A stretch of DNA of 64,000 nucleotides, from the NCBI RefSeq assembly GCF_004834005.1, contig NZ_STFF01000003.1, positions 682,001 through 746,000 of the forward strand, read 5' to 3'. Of this stretch, positions 7,100-16,379 are shown in pieces (position 1 is the first letter of the stretch; each line of letters begins with the position of its first letter). Under the pieces are notes generated by a model, which did no database searches, had not been told where the DNA came from, and saw only the letters and a list, made by a program, of their open reading frames with translations. The translations under genes and the position numbers were made by a program. The stretch is from Niastella caeni (lineage in GTDB: Bacteria > Bacteroidota > Bacteroidia > Chitinophagales > Chitinophagaceae).

Positions 7100-10000
7100 A
7101 TGCAAATAACTGCTATGATCCGTTTGCGTAAATATACGAACGGATTAAACACCCGGATAACCAGCCGGGAAAAGCACAAACTGCTTAAGTTCATGAAATT
7201 AACAACGATCCTGCTTTTCGTCACCTGTATGCATGCAGTTGCCCATACCAGTGGGCAGACTGTAACCCTGTCGCTAAAAAACGTACCGGTACAAAAGGTA
7301 TTTAAAGCGGTATCACGGCAAACAGGCGTGTCAATTGTTTATAGTGAAGACCTGTTCGAGGGTCTTAAACCCGTTTCTATTAATGTAAAGAACGCCTCCA
7401 TAAAAGACGTGCTGCAGCAATGCCTGCCCGGCTCGCCTTTTGAACTAAGCGTTCAGGGCAATACCGTTGTGATCACGAAGAAACCGGTAACAGCCATTTC
7501 AGCCATAACTACTATAGCAACCCCACCTCCCCCAACGCCTATAAAAGGAAAAATACTAAATGAAAAAGGAGAACCCATCGCAGGCGCCAACATACAGGTA
7601 AAAGGCACACGCAAAGGGGTAAGCACCGGCGCCAACGGGGAGTTTACGATAGATGCCAACAAAGGCGACATATTGGTTATTTCCAATATTGGCTATGCCA
7701 CCCAACAAATAACTGTAACCGATGACAGGCCAATCCAGATCTCCCTGGTAGTAAATTCACAACAACTGGGTGAACTGGTAGTAACAGCGTTAGGTATCCA
7801 ACGCCGCTCAAAGAGCCTTACCTACAGCACGCAAAAGATCAACAATACCGAGCTCACTACGGTAAAGAACATGAACCCCATCAACAGCCTTAATGGTAAA
7901 GTGGCGGGGTTACAGATCAATCCAAGTGCCTCGGGACTGGGTGGTTCGGTGCGGGTGATCCTGCGCGGACAAAAATCAACACGTGAGAACCAACCTTTAT
8001 ATGTAATCGATGGCGTGCCTATGTCGAACTTCTCCGGTGCGCAACCAATGAACGTTTGGGGAGAAAGCAGTGGCAGCAACACCGTAGGCCGCGATGCCGG
8101 CGATGTGCTGAGCACCCTGAACCCGGAAGATATTGAAAGCATTACCGTACTGAAAGGCGCATCAGCAGCGGCCTTATACGGCAGCCAGGCTGGTAATGGC
8201 GTAATTATGATCACCACCAAGAAAGGCCGCGCCGGTACCGCCAAAGTTGATTTCTCTTCCAACTTCACCATGGAAAAACCCATGTATTATCCCGAGCTGC
8301 AATACAATTACAACCAAACCAGCACCGATAATATTTACAGTTGGGGCCCGGCCGGTTCAAACCCCGACCATGTGAAGCCTTTCTTTAAAACAGGTTCTAC
8401 CTTTATCAATACGCTGGCCTTTACCGCAGGTAACGATAAAGCACAAACTTACTTCTCCTATTCAAACACTGGCAACAAAGGCATTATGCCAACCAGTGAA
8501 TTAAAACAGCACACGTTCAATTTCCGCCAAACCTCCAAATTCTTTAACGACAAACTGAACGTGGATGCCAATATCCTTTTCAGCACCCAAAAAACAAACA
8601 ACCGGCCTTCAACAGGTTTATATTATAACGCGCTTACCGGTTTGTACCTCTTCCCAAGAGGCCTGAACTTCGACCAGTATAAGAATTTTGAATACTTCTC
8701 GCCTACCCGCAATACGATGTTGCAGGACTGGTGGAATATAAACCACGACAAAGACCTGGTAGGATCTGACAACCAGCAAAATCCCTACTGGGTCCTGAAC
8801 CGGGACCTCAACATAGGCAGAAAAGATAACCTCTTCGCCTCTGTGACCTTAAAATATCCCGTTACCAAATGGCTGAATATCCAGACCCGGGGAAGCATCA
8901 ACCGCAATTACGACAATTACGAATTAAAAGCATACGCTTCTACCCAAATAACACTGTCTGATTTTAATGGCCGGTATACCAATGATAAATTATCCCGTAC
9001 GCTTTTATATGGCGATGTGATCATCTCAGGCAATACCCCCATCACCGATAAGATCGGGTTCAGCTTTAATGCAGGCACCAGCATCAACGATCAAAAACAG
9101 GACCGCGACTTCTTTGATTCAAAAGGCAGCGGCCTGCGTTTTGCCAACATTTTCACAATTGGCAATATGAACCTTTCACCGGCATTAACCGCACAGCCAA
9201 CCGGTTTGCGCCGCCAGGTACAATCGATATTCGCCACCGGTACATTTGACCTGGATGAAAAAATATTCATTGATCTTACCGCGCGTAACGACTGGTCTTC
9301 CACACTGGCGTTCACGCCCAAAGAGAAAAGCGGCTATCCCTACTTCTCTGCCGGTATCAACACCATCGTGAGCGACCTGGTAAAATTGCCAACCCTGATC
9401 AATTATGGTAAAGTACGTTTCTCTTATGCCAAAGTTGGTAACGACGTAGAAGCGTTTTCAACCAATCCAACCAATACCATTCAGTCAGGGAATTATGGAT
9501 CGATCCAGGTTGGTCCATACCTCGGCACTTACCTGAAACCCGAAGATGCGCGCTCATTTGAAATAGGTACAGAGTGGAAATTATTAAACAACCGGTTAAG
9601 CCTTGATTTCACCTGGTATAAAACCAATACCCGCGATCAGTACTTTGAGTTCAGTGCGCCGTTGGGCAGCGGCTTAAGCAGGTTCTTCGTAAACGCCGGT
9701 AACATAGAAAACAAAGGGATTGAATTTTCACTGGGATATGATGTTTTACGCAAAGGTGCTACCAAATGGAACAGCAGCCTGAACCTCACCAGGAACAGAA
9801 ACAAAGTGATTGAACTGTTACCTGAACTGGGCGGTCAATATGAGATCACCCTTGCCGGTGTGAACAATTATTCACTGCGTATTCGCGAAGGCGGTTCTTA
9901 CGGCGATATTTACGGCAAAACCTTCCTGCGCGCCCCCGATGGTTCCATTATGGTTGATGACAATGGTAAACCACAAGGCGGTGATTTCAAATTCCTCGGC

Positions 10001-10525
10001 AATCCCAACCCCGATTTCCTGGCGGGCTGGAACAATACGTTTGAATTAAAAGATTTTGTTATTACAGCATTGATCGATGGCCGGTTTGGCGGTAAAGTAA
10101 TGAGCATTACGCAGGCCATCCTCGATGAATACGGTGTATCGAAAGTAACAGCAGACGCGCGCAATAACGGCGGCGTTACCATCAATGCAACCAAAGTGAG
10201 CGGAGGAAAATGGAGCGGCGCTATTCCGGCTGAAACATTCTATTCTACCGTAGGTGGCCGTGCCGGCATAACAGAATATTATATGTACGATGCCACCAAT
10301 ATCAGATTACGCGAATTATCTATTGGTTATAAAGTACCATCAACCAGTAAAATAATAAGAGACATGCGCCTGTCGCTGGTGGCACGCAACCTGTTCTTTA
10401 TTAAAAAAGAAGCGCCCTATGATCCTGAGCTGAGCATGAGCACCGGCAACGGGTTACAGGGGATAGATGTGTTTGCATTGCCAGCTACGCGGAGTATGGG
10501 ATTGAGTTTCAGATGTTCTTTTTAA
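7100..10525 (+). CDS. SusC-like TonB-dependent receptor with STN domain (PUL A)
   Basis: Outer-membrane importer of oligosaccharides, paired with the SusD lipoprotein that follows. At 1141 residues it is of usual SusC length. Order: signal peptide (hydrophobic MKLTTILLFVTCMHAVAH at 32-49), STN domain (about 55-126), a carboxypeptidase-regulatory-like domain (147-217, GKILNEKGEPIAGANIQVKG), TonB box GELVVTALG near 224, plug with PLYVIDGVPM and SITVLKGASAAALYGS, then the barrel ending in a final Phe (SFRCSF). The STN domain marks it as a transducer that talks to FecR. M1, M6 and M32 are possible starts; the longer ones add a basic n-region like that of the other SusC genes here. Confidence 0.96.
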   Translation: MQITAMIRLRKYTNGLNTRITSREKHKLLKFMKLTTILLFVTCMHAVAHTSGQTVTLSLKNVPVQKVFKAVSRQTGVSIVYSEDLFEGLKPVSINVKNASIKDVLQQCLPGSPFELSVQGNTVVITKKPVTAISAITTIATPPPPTPIKGKILNEKGEPIAGANIQVKGTRKGVSTGANGEFTIDANKGDILVISNIGYATQQITVTDDRPIQISLVVNSQQLGELVVTALGIQRRSKSLTYSTQKINNTELTTVKNMNPINSLNGKVAGLQINPSASGLGGSVRVILRGQKSTRENQPLYVIDGVPMSNFSGAQPMNVWGESSGSNTVGRDAGDVLSTLNPEDIESITVLKGASAAALYGSQAGNGVIMITTKKGRAGTAKVDFSSNFTMEKPMYYPELQYNYNQTSTDNIYSWGPAGSNPDHVKPFFKTGSTFINTLAFTAGNDKAQTYFSYSNTGNKGIMPTSELKQHTFNFRQTSKFFNDKLNVDANILFSTQKTNNRPSTGLYYNALTGLYLFPRGLNFDQYKNFEYFSPTRNTMLQDWWNINHDKDLVGSDNQQNPYWVLNRDLNIGRKDNLFASVTLKYPVTKWLNIQTRGSINRNYDNYELKAYASTQITLSDFNGRYTNDKLSRTLLYGDVIISGNTPITDKIGFSFNAGTSINDQKQDRDFFDSKGSGLRFANIFTIGNMNLSPALTAQPTGLRRQVQSIFATGTFDLDEKIFIDLTARNDWSSTLAFTPKEKSGYPYFSAGINTIVSDLVKLPTLINYGKVRFSYAKVGNDVEAFSTNPTNTIQSGNYGSIQVGPYLGTYLKPEDARSFEIGTEWKLLNNRLSLDFTWYKTNTRDQYFEFSAPLGSGLSRFFVNAGNIENKGIEFSLGYDVLRKGATKWNSSLNLTRNRNKVIELLPELGGQYEITLAGVNNYSLRIREGGSYGDIYGKTFLRAPDGSIMVDDNGKPQGGDFKFLGNPNPDFLAGWNNTFELKDFVITALIDGRFGGKVMSITQAILDEYGVSKVTADARNNGGVTINATKVSGGKWSGAIPAETFYSTVGGRAGITEYYMYDATNIRLRELSIGYKVPSTSKIIRDMRLSLVARNLFFIKKEAPYDPELSMSTGNGLQGIDVFALPATRSMGLSFRCSF

Positions 10526-10528
10526 CAG

Positions 10529-10687
10529 GTTTATAGTTTATGGTTTGTGGTTTGTGGTTCATTTATTCGAGTACTCATTATTATTTGCCTGGCTCGCTTT
10601 ATGCTGAACGATAGCGAGATCCGAATAAAAAGTGTAAGCTAAAAAGCGCGGCAGCAACCACAAACAACAAACTACAAACAACAAACA
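10529..10687. repeat. Inverted GTTTGTGG / AAACAAC arrays spanning the SusC-SusD gap
   Basis: The left arm (10529-10559, GTTTATAG and GTTTGTGG words) starts 4 bp after the SusC stop. The right arm (10655-10687, AACCACAAACAACAAAC words) ends 18 bp before the SusD ATG. The arms are imperfectly complementary over about 31 bp around a loop of about 95 nt, so the whole spacer could fold as one hairpin in the mRNA. Confidence 0.8.
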
Positions 10688-10705
10688 GAATCAAATAATA
10701 CAACA

Positions 10706-12310
10706 ATGAACAAGCATTCAAAATATATTCTTTCGATGGCGGCGGCGGTTATATTAGCAACCGGCTGCACCAAAAAATTCCAGGATTACAATACCAATCC
10801 ATATGGCGCTACCAATGAAGACCTGTTGCCCGATTACGGGTTGGTAGTAGCCCAATTACAGGAAGCGCAGAAAAGCATTTATGTGTATCAGCCGGCCTGG
10901 GTAACCCAGTTGCAGCAAAACCTGATGGCTGATGTATACAGCGGCTATATGATGCCTCCTACCCCATTTCGCGGTAACAGCAACAACATGAACTACGACC
11001 TGGTTGATGGCTGGAACGTGTGGGCATTGAACCCGGCCTACTCCAGTTCGGTGGGCAGTGTAATGAACCCGATCTCGAATGTGGAGGCAACGACAAAAAC
11101 GACAGCACCTGCATTATACGCCATGGCGAAGATCATTAAGGTAGAAGCCATGCACCGCGTGAGCGATATTTTCGGCCCGATTATGTACTCAAAATATAAA
11201 ATGCGGGCAGATGATGGCGGGTACGATTACGACAGCCAGCAGGAAGCCTATAACAATTTCTTTAAAGACCTGAACGAAGCGATCGCGATCCTTACGCCAT
11301 TGCGGGCAGAGAAACCATTGCCCACTTTCAAAAATGCCGACCTGGTATATGATGGCAGTTATGCGAAATGGTTGCAGTTTGCCAACACGTTGCGCTTGCG
11401 CCTGGCATTGCGTATTGTTAAAGCCGATGCGGCCAAAGCAAAAACAGAAGGCGAAGCGGCGCTGGCTAATGCCGGTGGCATATTAAGCGCTGCCAGCGAT
11501 AATTTCAATATCAACATTGGCGCCACCGAACATCCGCTGAACACCATCAACAATGCATGGGCCGATATTCGCATGGGCGCACCGATGGAATCCATCTTAA
11601 CAGGATATAATGACCCACGCCTGCCGAAATACTTTGTACCGGCCGTTGATGCGGCTGTAGCCGGACAATACAAAGGCATTCGTAACGGAATTAACATCGA
11701 TGCCAAAAGCCGTTACCAGGGTTATTCGGCATTGATCACATTCCCCAGCAAAATTCAATTGATGACGGCCGCCGAAGCCTGGTTCCTGAAAGCAGAAGCC
11801 GCCCTGCGTGGATGGACAGGCGCCGGTACTGCCAAAGAAAATTATGAAAGCGGTGTAACCACTTCTTTCAGCCAGCATTCATTATCGGGCGCTGCCACTT
11901 ATCTCACTGATGCAACAAGCAAAGCAGCTGAATATATTGACCCGAAAGCCATAACACCTGGCCAGAACAACGTTACCAAAGACAAGCCCTGGCTCAGCAC
12001 CATTACAATTAAATGGGAAGAGGGGGATGCGTTTGAGAGAAAACTGGAAAGGATCATCACCCAGAAATGGATCAGTATGTACCCTGATGGACAGGAAGCG
12101 TGGAGCGAGTTTCGCAGAACAGGGTATCCTAAACTGTTCCCGGTTGTGATCAATAACAGCGGTGGCAAAGTGTCAACGGATGTCTTTATCCGTCGCGTGA
12201 ACATTCCACCCGATGAATACCTCACCAATCCACAAGGCGCCAAACGGGCAGCAGCAACGCTGAACGGCCCTGACAATGGCGGTACGAGATTGTGGTGGGA
12301 CAAGCAGTAA
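10706..12310 (+). CDS. SusD/RagB-family surface lipoprotein, SusD-like_2 type (PUL A)
   Basis: Glycan-binding lid of the SusCD transporter. 534 residues. The signal peptide ends in the lipobox ILATGC with Cys21, followed by TKKFQDYNTNPYGATNEDLL, an opening typical of the SusD-like_2 subfamily. TPR-like helices follow, for example AKWLQFANTLRLRLALRI near 222-239. The later EGDAFERKLERIITQKWISMYPDGQEAWSEFRRTGYP stretch is the conserved C-terminal signature. It follows SusC on the same strand by 180 bp. No glycoside hydrolase gene accompanies this pair, so the ligand cannot be inferred. Confidence 0.95.
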   Translation: MNKHSKYILSMAAAVILATGCTKKFQDYNTNPYGATNEDLLPDYGLVVAQLQEAQKSIYVYQPAWVTQLQQNLMADVYSGYMMPPTPFRGNSNNMNYDLVDGWNVWALNPAYSSSVGSVMNPISNVEATTKTTAPALYAMAKIIKVEAMHRVSDIFGPIMYSKYKMRADDGGYDYDSQQEAYNNFFKDLNEAIAILTPLRAEKPLPTFKNADLVYDGSYAKWLQFANTLRLRLALRIVKADAAKAKTEGEAALANAGGILSAASDNFNINIGATEHPLNTINNAWADIRMGAPMESILTGYNDPRLPKYFVPAVDAAVAGQYKGIRNGINIDAKSRYQGYSALITFPSKIQLMTAAEAWFLKAEAALRGWTGAGTAKENYESGVTTSFSQHSLSGAATYLTDATSKAAEYIDPKAITPGQNNVTKDKPWLSTITIKWEEGDAFERKLERIITQKWISMYPDGQEAWSEFRRTGYPKLFPVVINNSGGKVSTDVFIRRVNIPPDEYLTNPQGAKRAAATLNGPDNGGTRLWWDKQ

Positions 12311-12478
12311 ATATTGAATATTGAATATTGAATGTTCAATATTGAATGTTGAAGGAGAATACAGAAGAAATTAAAAATAAAGAATGAAGAATGAGAAATG
12401 AGAAAGTAGAATACAAAATGCAGGGTCTCATTTCGATATTGGACATTCATCGGTTCGATATTCAATATTCGATATAAT
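12310..12478. repeat. GAATATT inverted repeat (single B-type palindromic unit)
   Basis: Starts at the last base of the SusD stop with AATATTGAATATTGAATATT words and ends with GGTTCGATATTCAATATTC. The middle carries AATGAGAAATGAGAAAG, like unit B of the 3358-4075 repeat. Left arm 12310-12355, right arm 12426-12478. Confidence 0.8.
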
Positions 12479-12545
12479 AAAGAGCTTTAAAATAGCAACC
12501 CCGGCAATGGAGAACGTTGCAACCTATCCGGCGCGGGGGTTTTGC

Positions 12546-12584
12546 GAGCAAAAAAAGGGCTTTAAGGGGAGTTCTCTTTTGCTC
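12546..12584. other. GAGCAAAA/TTTTGCTC stem-loop
   Basis: An 8-bp perfect stem, GAGCAAAA (12546-12553) with TTTTGCTC (12577-12584). The same arm sequence is reused in the terminator at 12709-12749, and a related segment with GGGTTTGAAGAAGGTC lies between them at about 12640-12660. Confidence 0.55.
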
Positions 12585-12708
12585 ATCATCTGCAGATTTC
12601 TATTGAACGCTTCTGTGAAAGCCGGGCGCAAAAGAATATAAGGGTTTGAAGAAGGTCTCTCTTATTCGATGCGGATTTCTATCCCCGGCTTCCCGGAAGC
12701 AATGAGCT

Positions 12709-12760
12709 AAAGGAGCAAAAGGGTTGAAGAAGGTCGCTTTTGCTCCTTTTCTCTTTTTAT
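12709..12760 (+). terminator. Intrinsic terminator after PUL A
   Basis: Perfect 13-bp stem, AAAGGAGCAAAAG (12709-12721) with CTTTTGCTCCTTT (12737-12749), 15-nt loop, followed by TCTCTTTTTAT. It would end transcripts from SusD before the downstream sigma gene. Confidence 0.75.
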
Positions 12761-12951
12761 GCGGAAGGCAGAAGGCAGCTTTAAGCCTTAAATGTTTAAC
12801 CTTAACCTGTATTCAGCCTTACACCTTCAGCTTTAAGCCTTAAGGCTTCCTACATTTACATAAAATAAATAATATCACCCATCTTTCTTGCAGTTTTCTG
12901 CCCCGGGCACTACCAGGGAGGTTAAATTTGTCTTAACTTTCGGGTAAGAAA

Positions 12952-13527
12952 GTGCAACATTATCCTGCGCATACCGATCACCAGTTACTACAGCAGCTTC
13001 ATCAAAGCGATGAAGGGGCGTTTGCTGAAATTTACAATCGTTACTGGAAACAACTCTACCTCTCTGCTCTCAATATTTTACAGGTAAAGGAAGCCGCACA
13101 AGATGCTGTGCAGGAAGTTTTTATTTCATTATGGAAACGGCGCGAAGCGGTACAGATAGATGCTTTACCTTCCTATTTACACCAGGCAGTGCGGTTCCAG
13201 GTGTTTAAAGCCATCAGGGCGGAGAAAACAGACCAGGATTTCTTTAACCGGCTGGCCGGCATTTCAAAAGACATTCTTATTGAAGACCCCGTTCTGTTCA
13301 AGGAAATGGAAACCCTGTACCAGCAACTCATTCAATCATTACCGGCCGATGAACAGGAGATCTTCCTCCTGCATCGCGATGACGGTCTTACCTACAAACA
13401 GATCGCAGAACAAAAGAACATATCTGTAAAAACAGTGGAGAAGAAAATGAGCCATGCGCTGAAGGAAATTCGATTTGGGATCGATGATGCGTTTGTGATC
13501 GTATTGGCGGCTGGGGTAATTTTTTGA
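12952..13527 (+). CDS. ECF RNA polymerase sigma factor (GTG start)
   Basis: 191-residue ECF sigma factor. Region 2 is at about 20-85 (FAEIYNRYWKQLYLSALNI, AAQDAVQEVFISLWKRRE) and region 4 at about 125-180 (LPADEQEIFLLHRDDGLTYKQIAEQKNISVKTVEKKMSHALKEIR). The start is GTG at 12952: an in-frame TAA lies only 16 bp upstream, so no longer form is possible. The protein ends in a hydrophobic tail, FVIVLAAGVIF. It has no FecR gene of its own. It lies 641 bp beyond PUL A, which lacks a sigma gene, so it may serve that system. This pairing is inference. Confidence 0.9.
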   Translation: MQHYPAHTDHQLLQQLHQSDEGAFAEIYNRYWKQLYLSALNILQVKEAAQDAVQEVFISLWKRREAVQIDALPSYLHQAVRFQVFKAIRAEKTDQDFFNRLAGISKDILIEDPVLFKEMETLYQQLIQSLPADEQEIFLLHRDDGLTYKQIAEQKNISVKTVEKKMSHALKEIRFGIDDAFVIVLAAGVIF

Positions 13528-13619
13528 TTTAGAGATTTGGAGATTTAGAGATTTCATTATGCTCAGCATAACGATAAATCGCAAAATCCCAAAATCACAA
13601 AATCTCAAAATCCAAATCA
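13526..13619. repeat. Inverted GATTTAGAGATTT / AAATCNCAAAATC arrays
   Basis: The left arm (13526-13554) overlaps the TGA stop of the sigma gene. The right arm (about 13575-13619) ends 15 bp before the HD-protein ATG. Arms are built from GATTT(A/G)GA words and their complements, with a short loop around GCTCAGCATAACG. A related element lies at 63272-63390. Confidence 0.8.
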
Positions 13620-13621
13620 GC

Positions 13622-13629
13622 TATTTTTG
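13622..13629 (+). promoter_or_regulatory. Possible -7 box TATTTTTG
   Basis: Matches the Bacteroidota -7 consensus TAnnTTTG 5 bp before the ATG at 13635, which would give a near-leaderless mRNA. No clear TTTG -33 box is visible upstream because the repeat arm lies there. Confidence 0.3.
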
Positions 13630-13634
13630 CTCCT

Positions 13635-14288
13635 ATGAACAATCATTTCATCATTGAAGAAACTGTAAAGCACGTAAAAGACACCCTTACCAATGCAGAA
13701 GGCGGACACGATTGGTGGCATATTTACCGGGTTTGGAAAACAGCGCAACACCTTGCCTCTTTTGAAAAAGCCGACGAGCTGGTAGTAGCCCTCGGCGCTT
13801 TGCTTCACGATATTGCCGATTCAAAATTTCATAATGGCGATGAAACCATTGGTCCGCGTATGGCGAGGAAATGGCTGCAATCGCTGCAGGTGGAAGAACC
13901 TGTGATCCAACATGTAGAAAACATCATTACTCATATTTCCTTTAAAGGCGGTAATCACCAGCAACAGTTCAAATCGAAAGAGCTGGATATAGTGCAGGAT
14001 GCCGACCGGCTCGATGCAATAGGCGCTATCGGCATTGCCCGCGCCTTTAATTACGGCGGTTTCAAGAACAGGCCAATGCACGATCCTGCCATTCCGCCCA
14101 ACATGACAATGAGTAAGGAAGAATACAAAAAAAACAATGCGCCTACCATCAACCACTTTTATGAAAAGCTGCTGTTGTTAAAGGATAGAATGAATACAGA
14201 AACCGGGAAGAAATTAGCGCTGCAACGGCATGAGTTCATGGAGCATTACCTGAAACAGTTTTATGCGGAGTGGGAAGGCGGGAAATGA
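13635..14288 (+). CDS. HD-domain metal-dependent phosphohydrolase (YedJ-like)
   Basis: Cytoplasmic HD-superfamily hydrolase of 217 residues. The metal site is visible: His29 in HDWWHIYRVWKTA, His58-Asp59 in GALLHDIADSKF, and an Asp in VQDADRLDAIGAIGIARAF near 120-138. Family members hydrolyse phosphate esters of nucleotides or related small molecules; the physiological substrate of YedJ-type proteins is not established. It is on the same strand as the sigma gene but separated by the inverted word array, so it is probably independently transcribed. Confidence 0.88.
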   Translation: MNNHFIIEETVKHVKDTLTNAEGGHDWWHIYRVWKTAQHLASFEKADELVVALGALLHDIADSKFHNGDETIGPRMARKWLQSLQVEEPVIQHVENIITHISFKGGNHQQQFKSKELDIVQDADRLDAIGAIGIARAFNYGGFKNRPMHDPAIPPNMTMSKEEYKKNNAPTINHFYEKLLLLKDRMNTETGKKLALQRHEFMEHYLKQFYAEWEGGK

Positions 14289-14568
14289 AGAACCAGTGAA
14301 TTGGCTTGTCAACTTCAACCGCTGCCTCAAATATAAAAGGTAACTGTATAAACTGGCTATTAGTTGAGCAGTTACTATCTCTCCATTCCTGACAGCCAGG
14401 CCTACTACATCCTTGCTTTATAATTTTCGAATGCTTTCTGATAGATAAACAAGTTACAATATAATGCGCCGGATTCTTGCCGGCAACCGTCAGATACTAA
14501 GGCGCTATTGCCTCCATAGGTAAATTCCGGGAATTTCGGCTCTTCTTGTTATCTTCAAAACTTCGAAC

Positions 14569-16377
14569 ATGAAAAAGACAATCATTGGATTTCTGAAACT
14601 TATCTTTTGCATTTATGGCATCCCTTCCGTACTGTATGCTCAGCGTCAGGGGTATGTATTCGGCCATCGCATCCTGTTTGAAAGCATTAGCACTGACACG
14701 CGTTCCATGGTGAGGCAACCCTCATTTTTTTCCGCTGACGATGGCCATGTCAGCCAGGTCTTTGAATATTTTGATCCCAAATTGAGACTTTCGAATTATG
14801 CGGTTCGCACAGATGTTATTCCTAAAACCCCCATGTTACTTGGGGTGAGGTTAAACCCGGACCTCAATGATTATCTGGCTTCCAAGGTAATGTCCATCTC
14901 CAGATCCTATTCTGCGTATTTCATTTCCGACAGTTCTGAGGCCGAGCTGATCGCCTTGGGTATCACGCCAGAAAATGCAAAGGATTACAAATACCATATT
15001 GTGGAGAACGACAGCGTGGAACTGGTGCCCTGGTCGCCTGTTCTCAGGATGGCGGAGGAGCATGGAGCGAAAAAACCTTACGCCCTTTTAGGCAAGTATA
15101 GGGCGCCGGGAAAGCAAATAATGATCGAAGTGATCAATACAAAGAACTACAGCATCCGGGATGGCGTAATTTTCGATTGGAGGATCGATTATAAGCCCCG
15201 GATCTCGCAGCTGGTCGTCGCAAAGGCCAACAATGATTATTTTAATATCAATTATGTAAAGCTGAACAGTAAGTACGCCACGCGCTTCGACAGCCTCAGC
15301 GGTCTGCCCCAGGACCTGAAATTTCCCGTTGACAGCGTGCAATTTCTTAGCCTGGATTTCAAACAGCATGAAACCGTTCCCTATTCCTTATACCTCGTGA
15401 AAAATATTGGAGCTAAAGTGGACACTGTCCAGCTAGAATATATTTTTACAGGCGATACTTACTTATTTTGGAGCAAATGGTTCGATAAGCCTGGCAAGTA
15501 CCAGTTGCTCATCCACCGCGTCATGGACCTGGGGAACTGGGAGGATCAACAGATGATCCGGCTTCCTTTTGAGGTGCTGCCCCCACCGCTGATCGAAAAA
15601 AAAATATCCATTAAACAATTGCTTCCATACATTTTGGGGGCAATTGCCCTTATGAGCCTGGCCTTCGCGGGCTATTACCGGTATAATAAGAGTAAACTCA
15701 AAAGAGCCACAGCGAAGAACGAGACCGTTAGTTTGCAACTGAAGTCCATCCGTTCGCAGCTCAACCCGCATTTCATGTTCAATGCGCTGGCTGCCATCCA
15801 GGGTTTGATGAATAAGAACGATGTTGCTGGCGCCAACCATTACCTCGCCAAATTCGCTGACCTTACCCGTATGGTGCTGCAGTCAGGAGAGGCCGAGATG
15901 ATCAGTCTGGAAGATGAAATACGAATGCTGGATGATTACCTGCAAATGGAGCAGCTCCGTTTTGGATTTACCTACGGGATCCGGGTAGATCAGGCCATCA
16001 ACCAGGCGAATACAGAGATTCCTCTTATGCTGCTGCAACCTTTTGTTGAGAACGCCGTTAAACATGGCGTGGCGACTTTGCTTCAACAGGGAAGGATCGA
16101 AGTATCAGTTGAACAAAATGACCATCGGCTGATCCTCACTGTAAAAGACAATGGCAGGGGCTTCGCCGGGAACCTTGCTGCAAATATGACGGATCACCAG
16201 GCCGCAACCTCCGGAGCGGGCCAAACGACAGTACCTGGCACGGGCATGGGATTGAAACTGAGCCGCCAGCGTATTGCATTGCTCAACCAGAAATATAAAT
16301 CGCCGCGCGTTTCACTGGTTGTCAATTCCGGGACTACAGGCACCACCATTACCATACAACTCGATCAATGGACCTAA
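14569..16377 (+). CDS. LytS-type sensor histidine kinase with periplasmic sensor region
   Basis: Membrane sensor of a two-component system, 602 residues. N-terminal signal peptide (MKKTIIGFLKLIFCIYG...LYAQ), then about 320 periplasmic residues of no family I recognise, then one membrane helix (about 349-370, LLPYILGAIALMSLAFAGYY). A short coiled linker leads to the His_kinase domain with the phospho-acceptor His401 in QLNPHFMFNALAAIQ. The N-box LMLLQPFVENAVKHG is near 485-500 and an ATPase end carries GTGMGLKLSRQRI. The response-regulator gene follows directly, so the pair is one operon. Confidence 0.93.
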   Translation: MKKTIIGFLKLIFCIYGIPSVLYAQRQGYVFGHRILFESISTDTRSMVRQPSFFSADDGHVSQVFEYFDPKLRLSNYAVRTDVIPKTPMLLGVRLNPDLNDYLASKVMSISRSYSAYFISDSSEAELIALGITPENAKDYKYHIVENDSVELVPWSPVLRMAEEHGAKKPYALLGKYRAPGKQIMIEVINTKNYSIRDGVIFDWRIDYKPRISQLVVAKANNDYFNINYVKLNSKYATRFDSLSGLPQDLKFPVDSVQFLSLDFKQHETVPYSLYLVKNIGAKVDTVQLEYIFTGDTYLFWSKWFDKPGKYQLLIHRVMDLGNWEDQQMIRLPFEVLPPPLIEKKISIKQLLPYILGAIALMSLAFAGYYRYNKSKLKRATAKNETVSLQLKSIRSQLNPHFMFNALAAIQGLMNKNDVAGANHYLAKFADLTRMVLQSGEAEMISLEDEIRMLDDYLQMEQLRFGFTYGIRVDQAINQANTEIPLMLLQPFVENAVKHGVATLLQQGRIEVSVEQNDHRLILTVKDNGRGFAGNLAANMTDHQAATSGAGQTTVPGTGMGLKLSRQRIALLNQKYKSPRVSLVVNSGTTGTTITIQLDQWT

Positions 16378-16379
16378 CC

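Larger units (their letters stand above)
12311..12951. other. Intergenic region: palindrome, hairpins, terminator
   Basis: No gene is visible in these 641 bp. In order they hold the GAATATT palindrome (to 12478), a GC-rich potential hairpin (AACCCCGGC at about 12500 against GCGGGGGTT near 12535), a GAGCAAAA/TTTTGCTC stem-loop (12546-12584), an intrinsic terminator (12709-12760), and a degenerate array with GCTTTAAGCCTTAA words (about 12775-12850). The sigma gene then starts with GTG. Confidence 0.65.
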
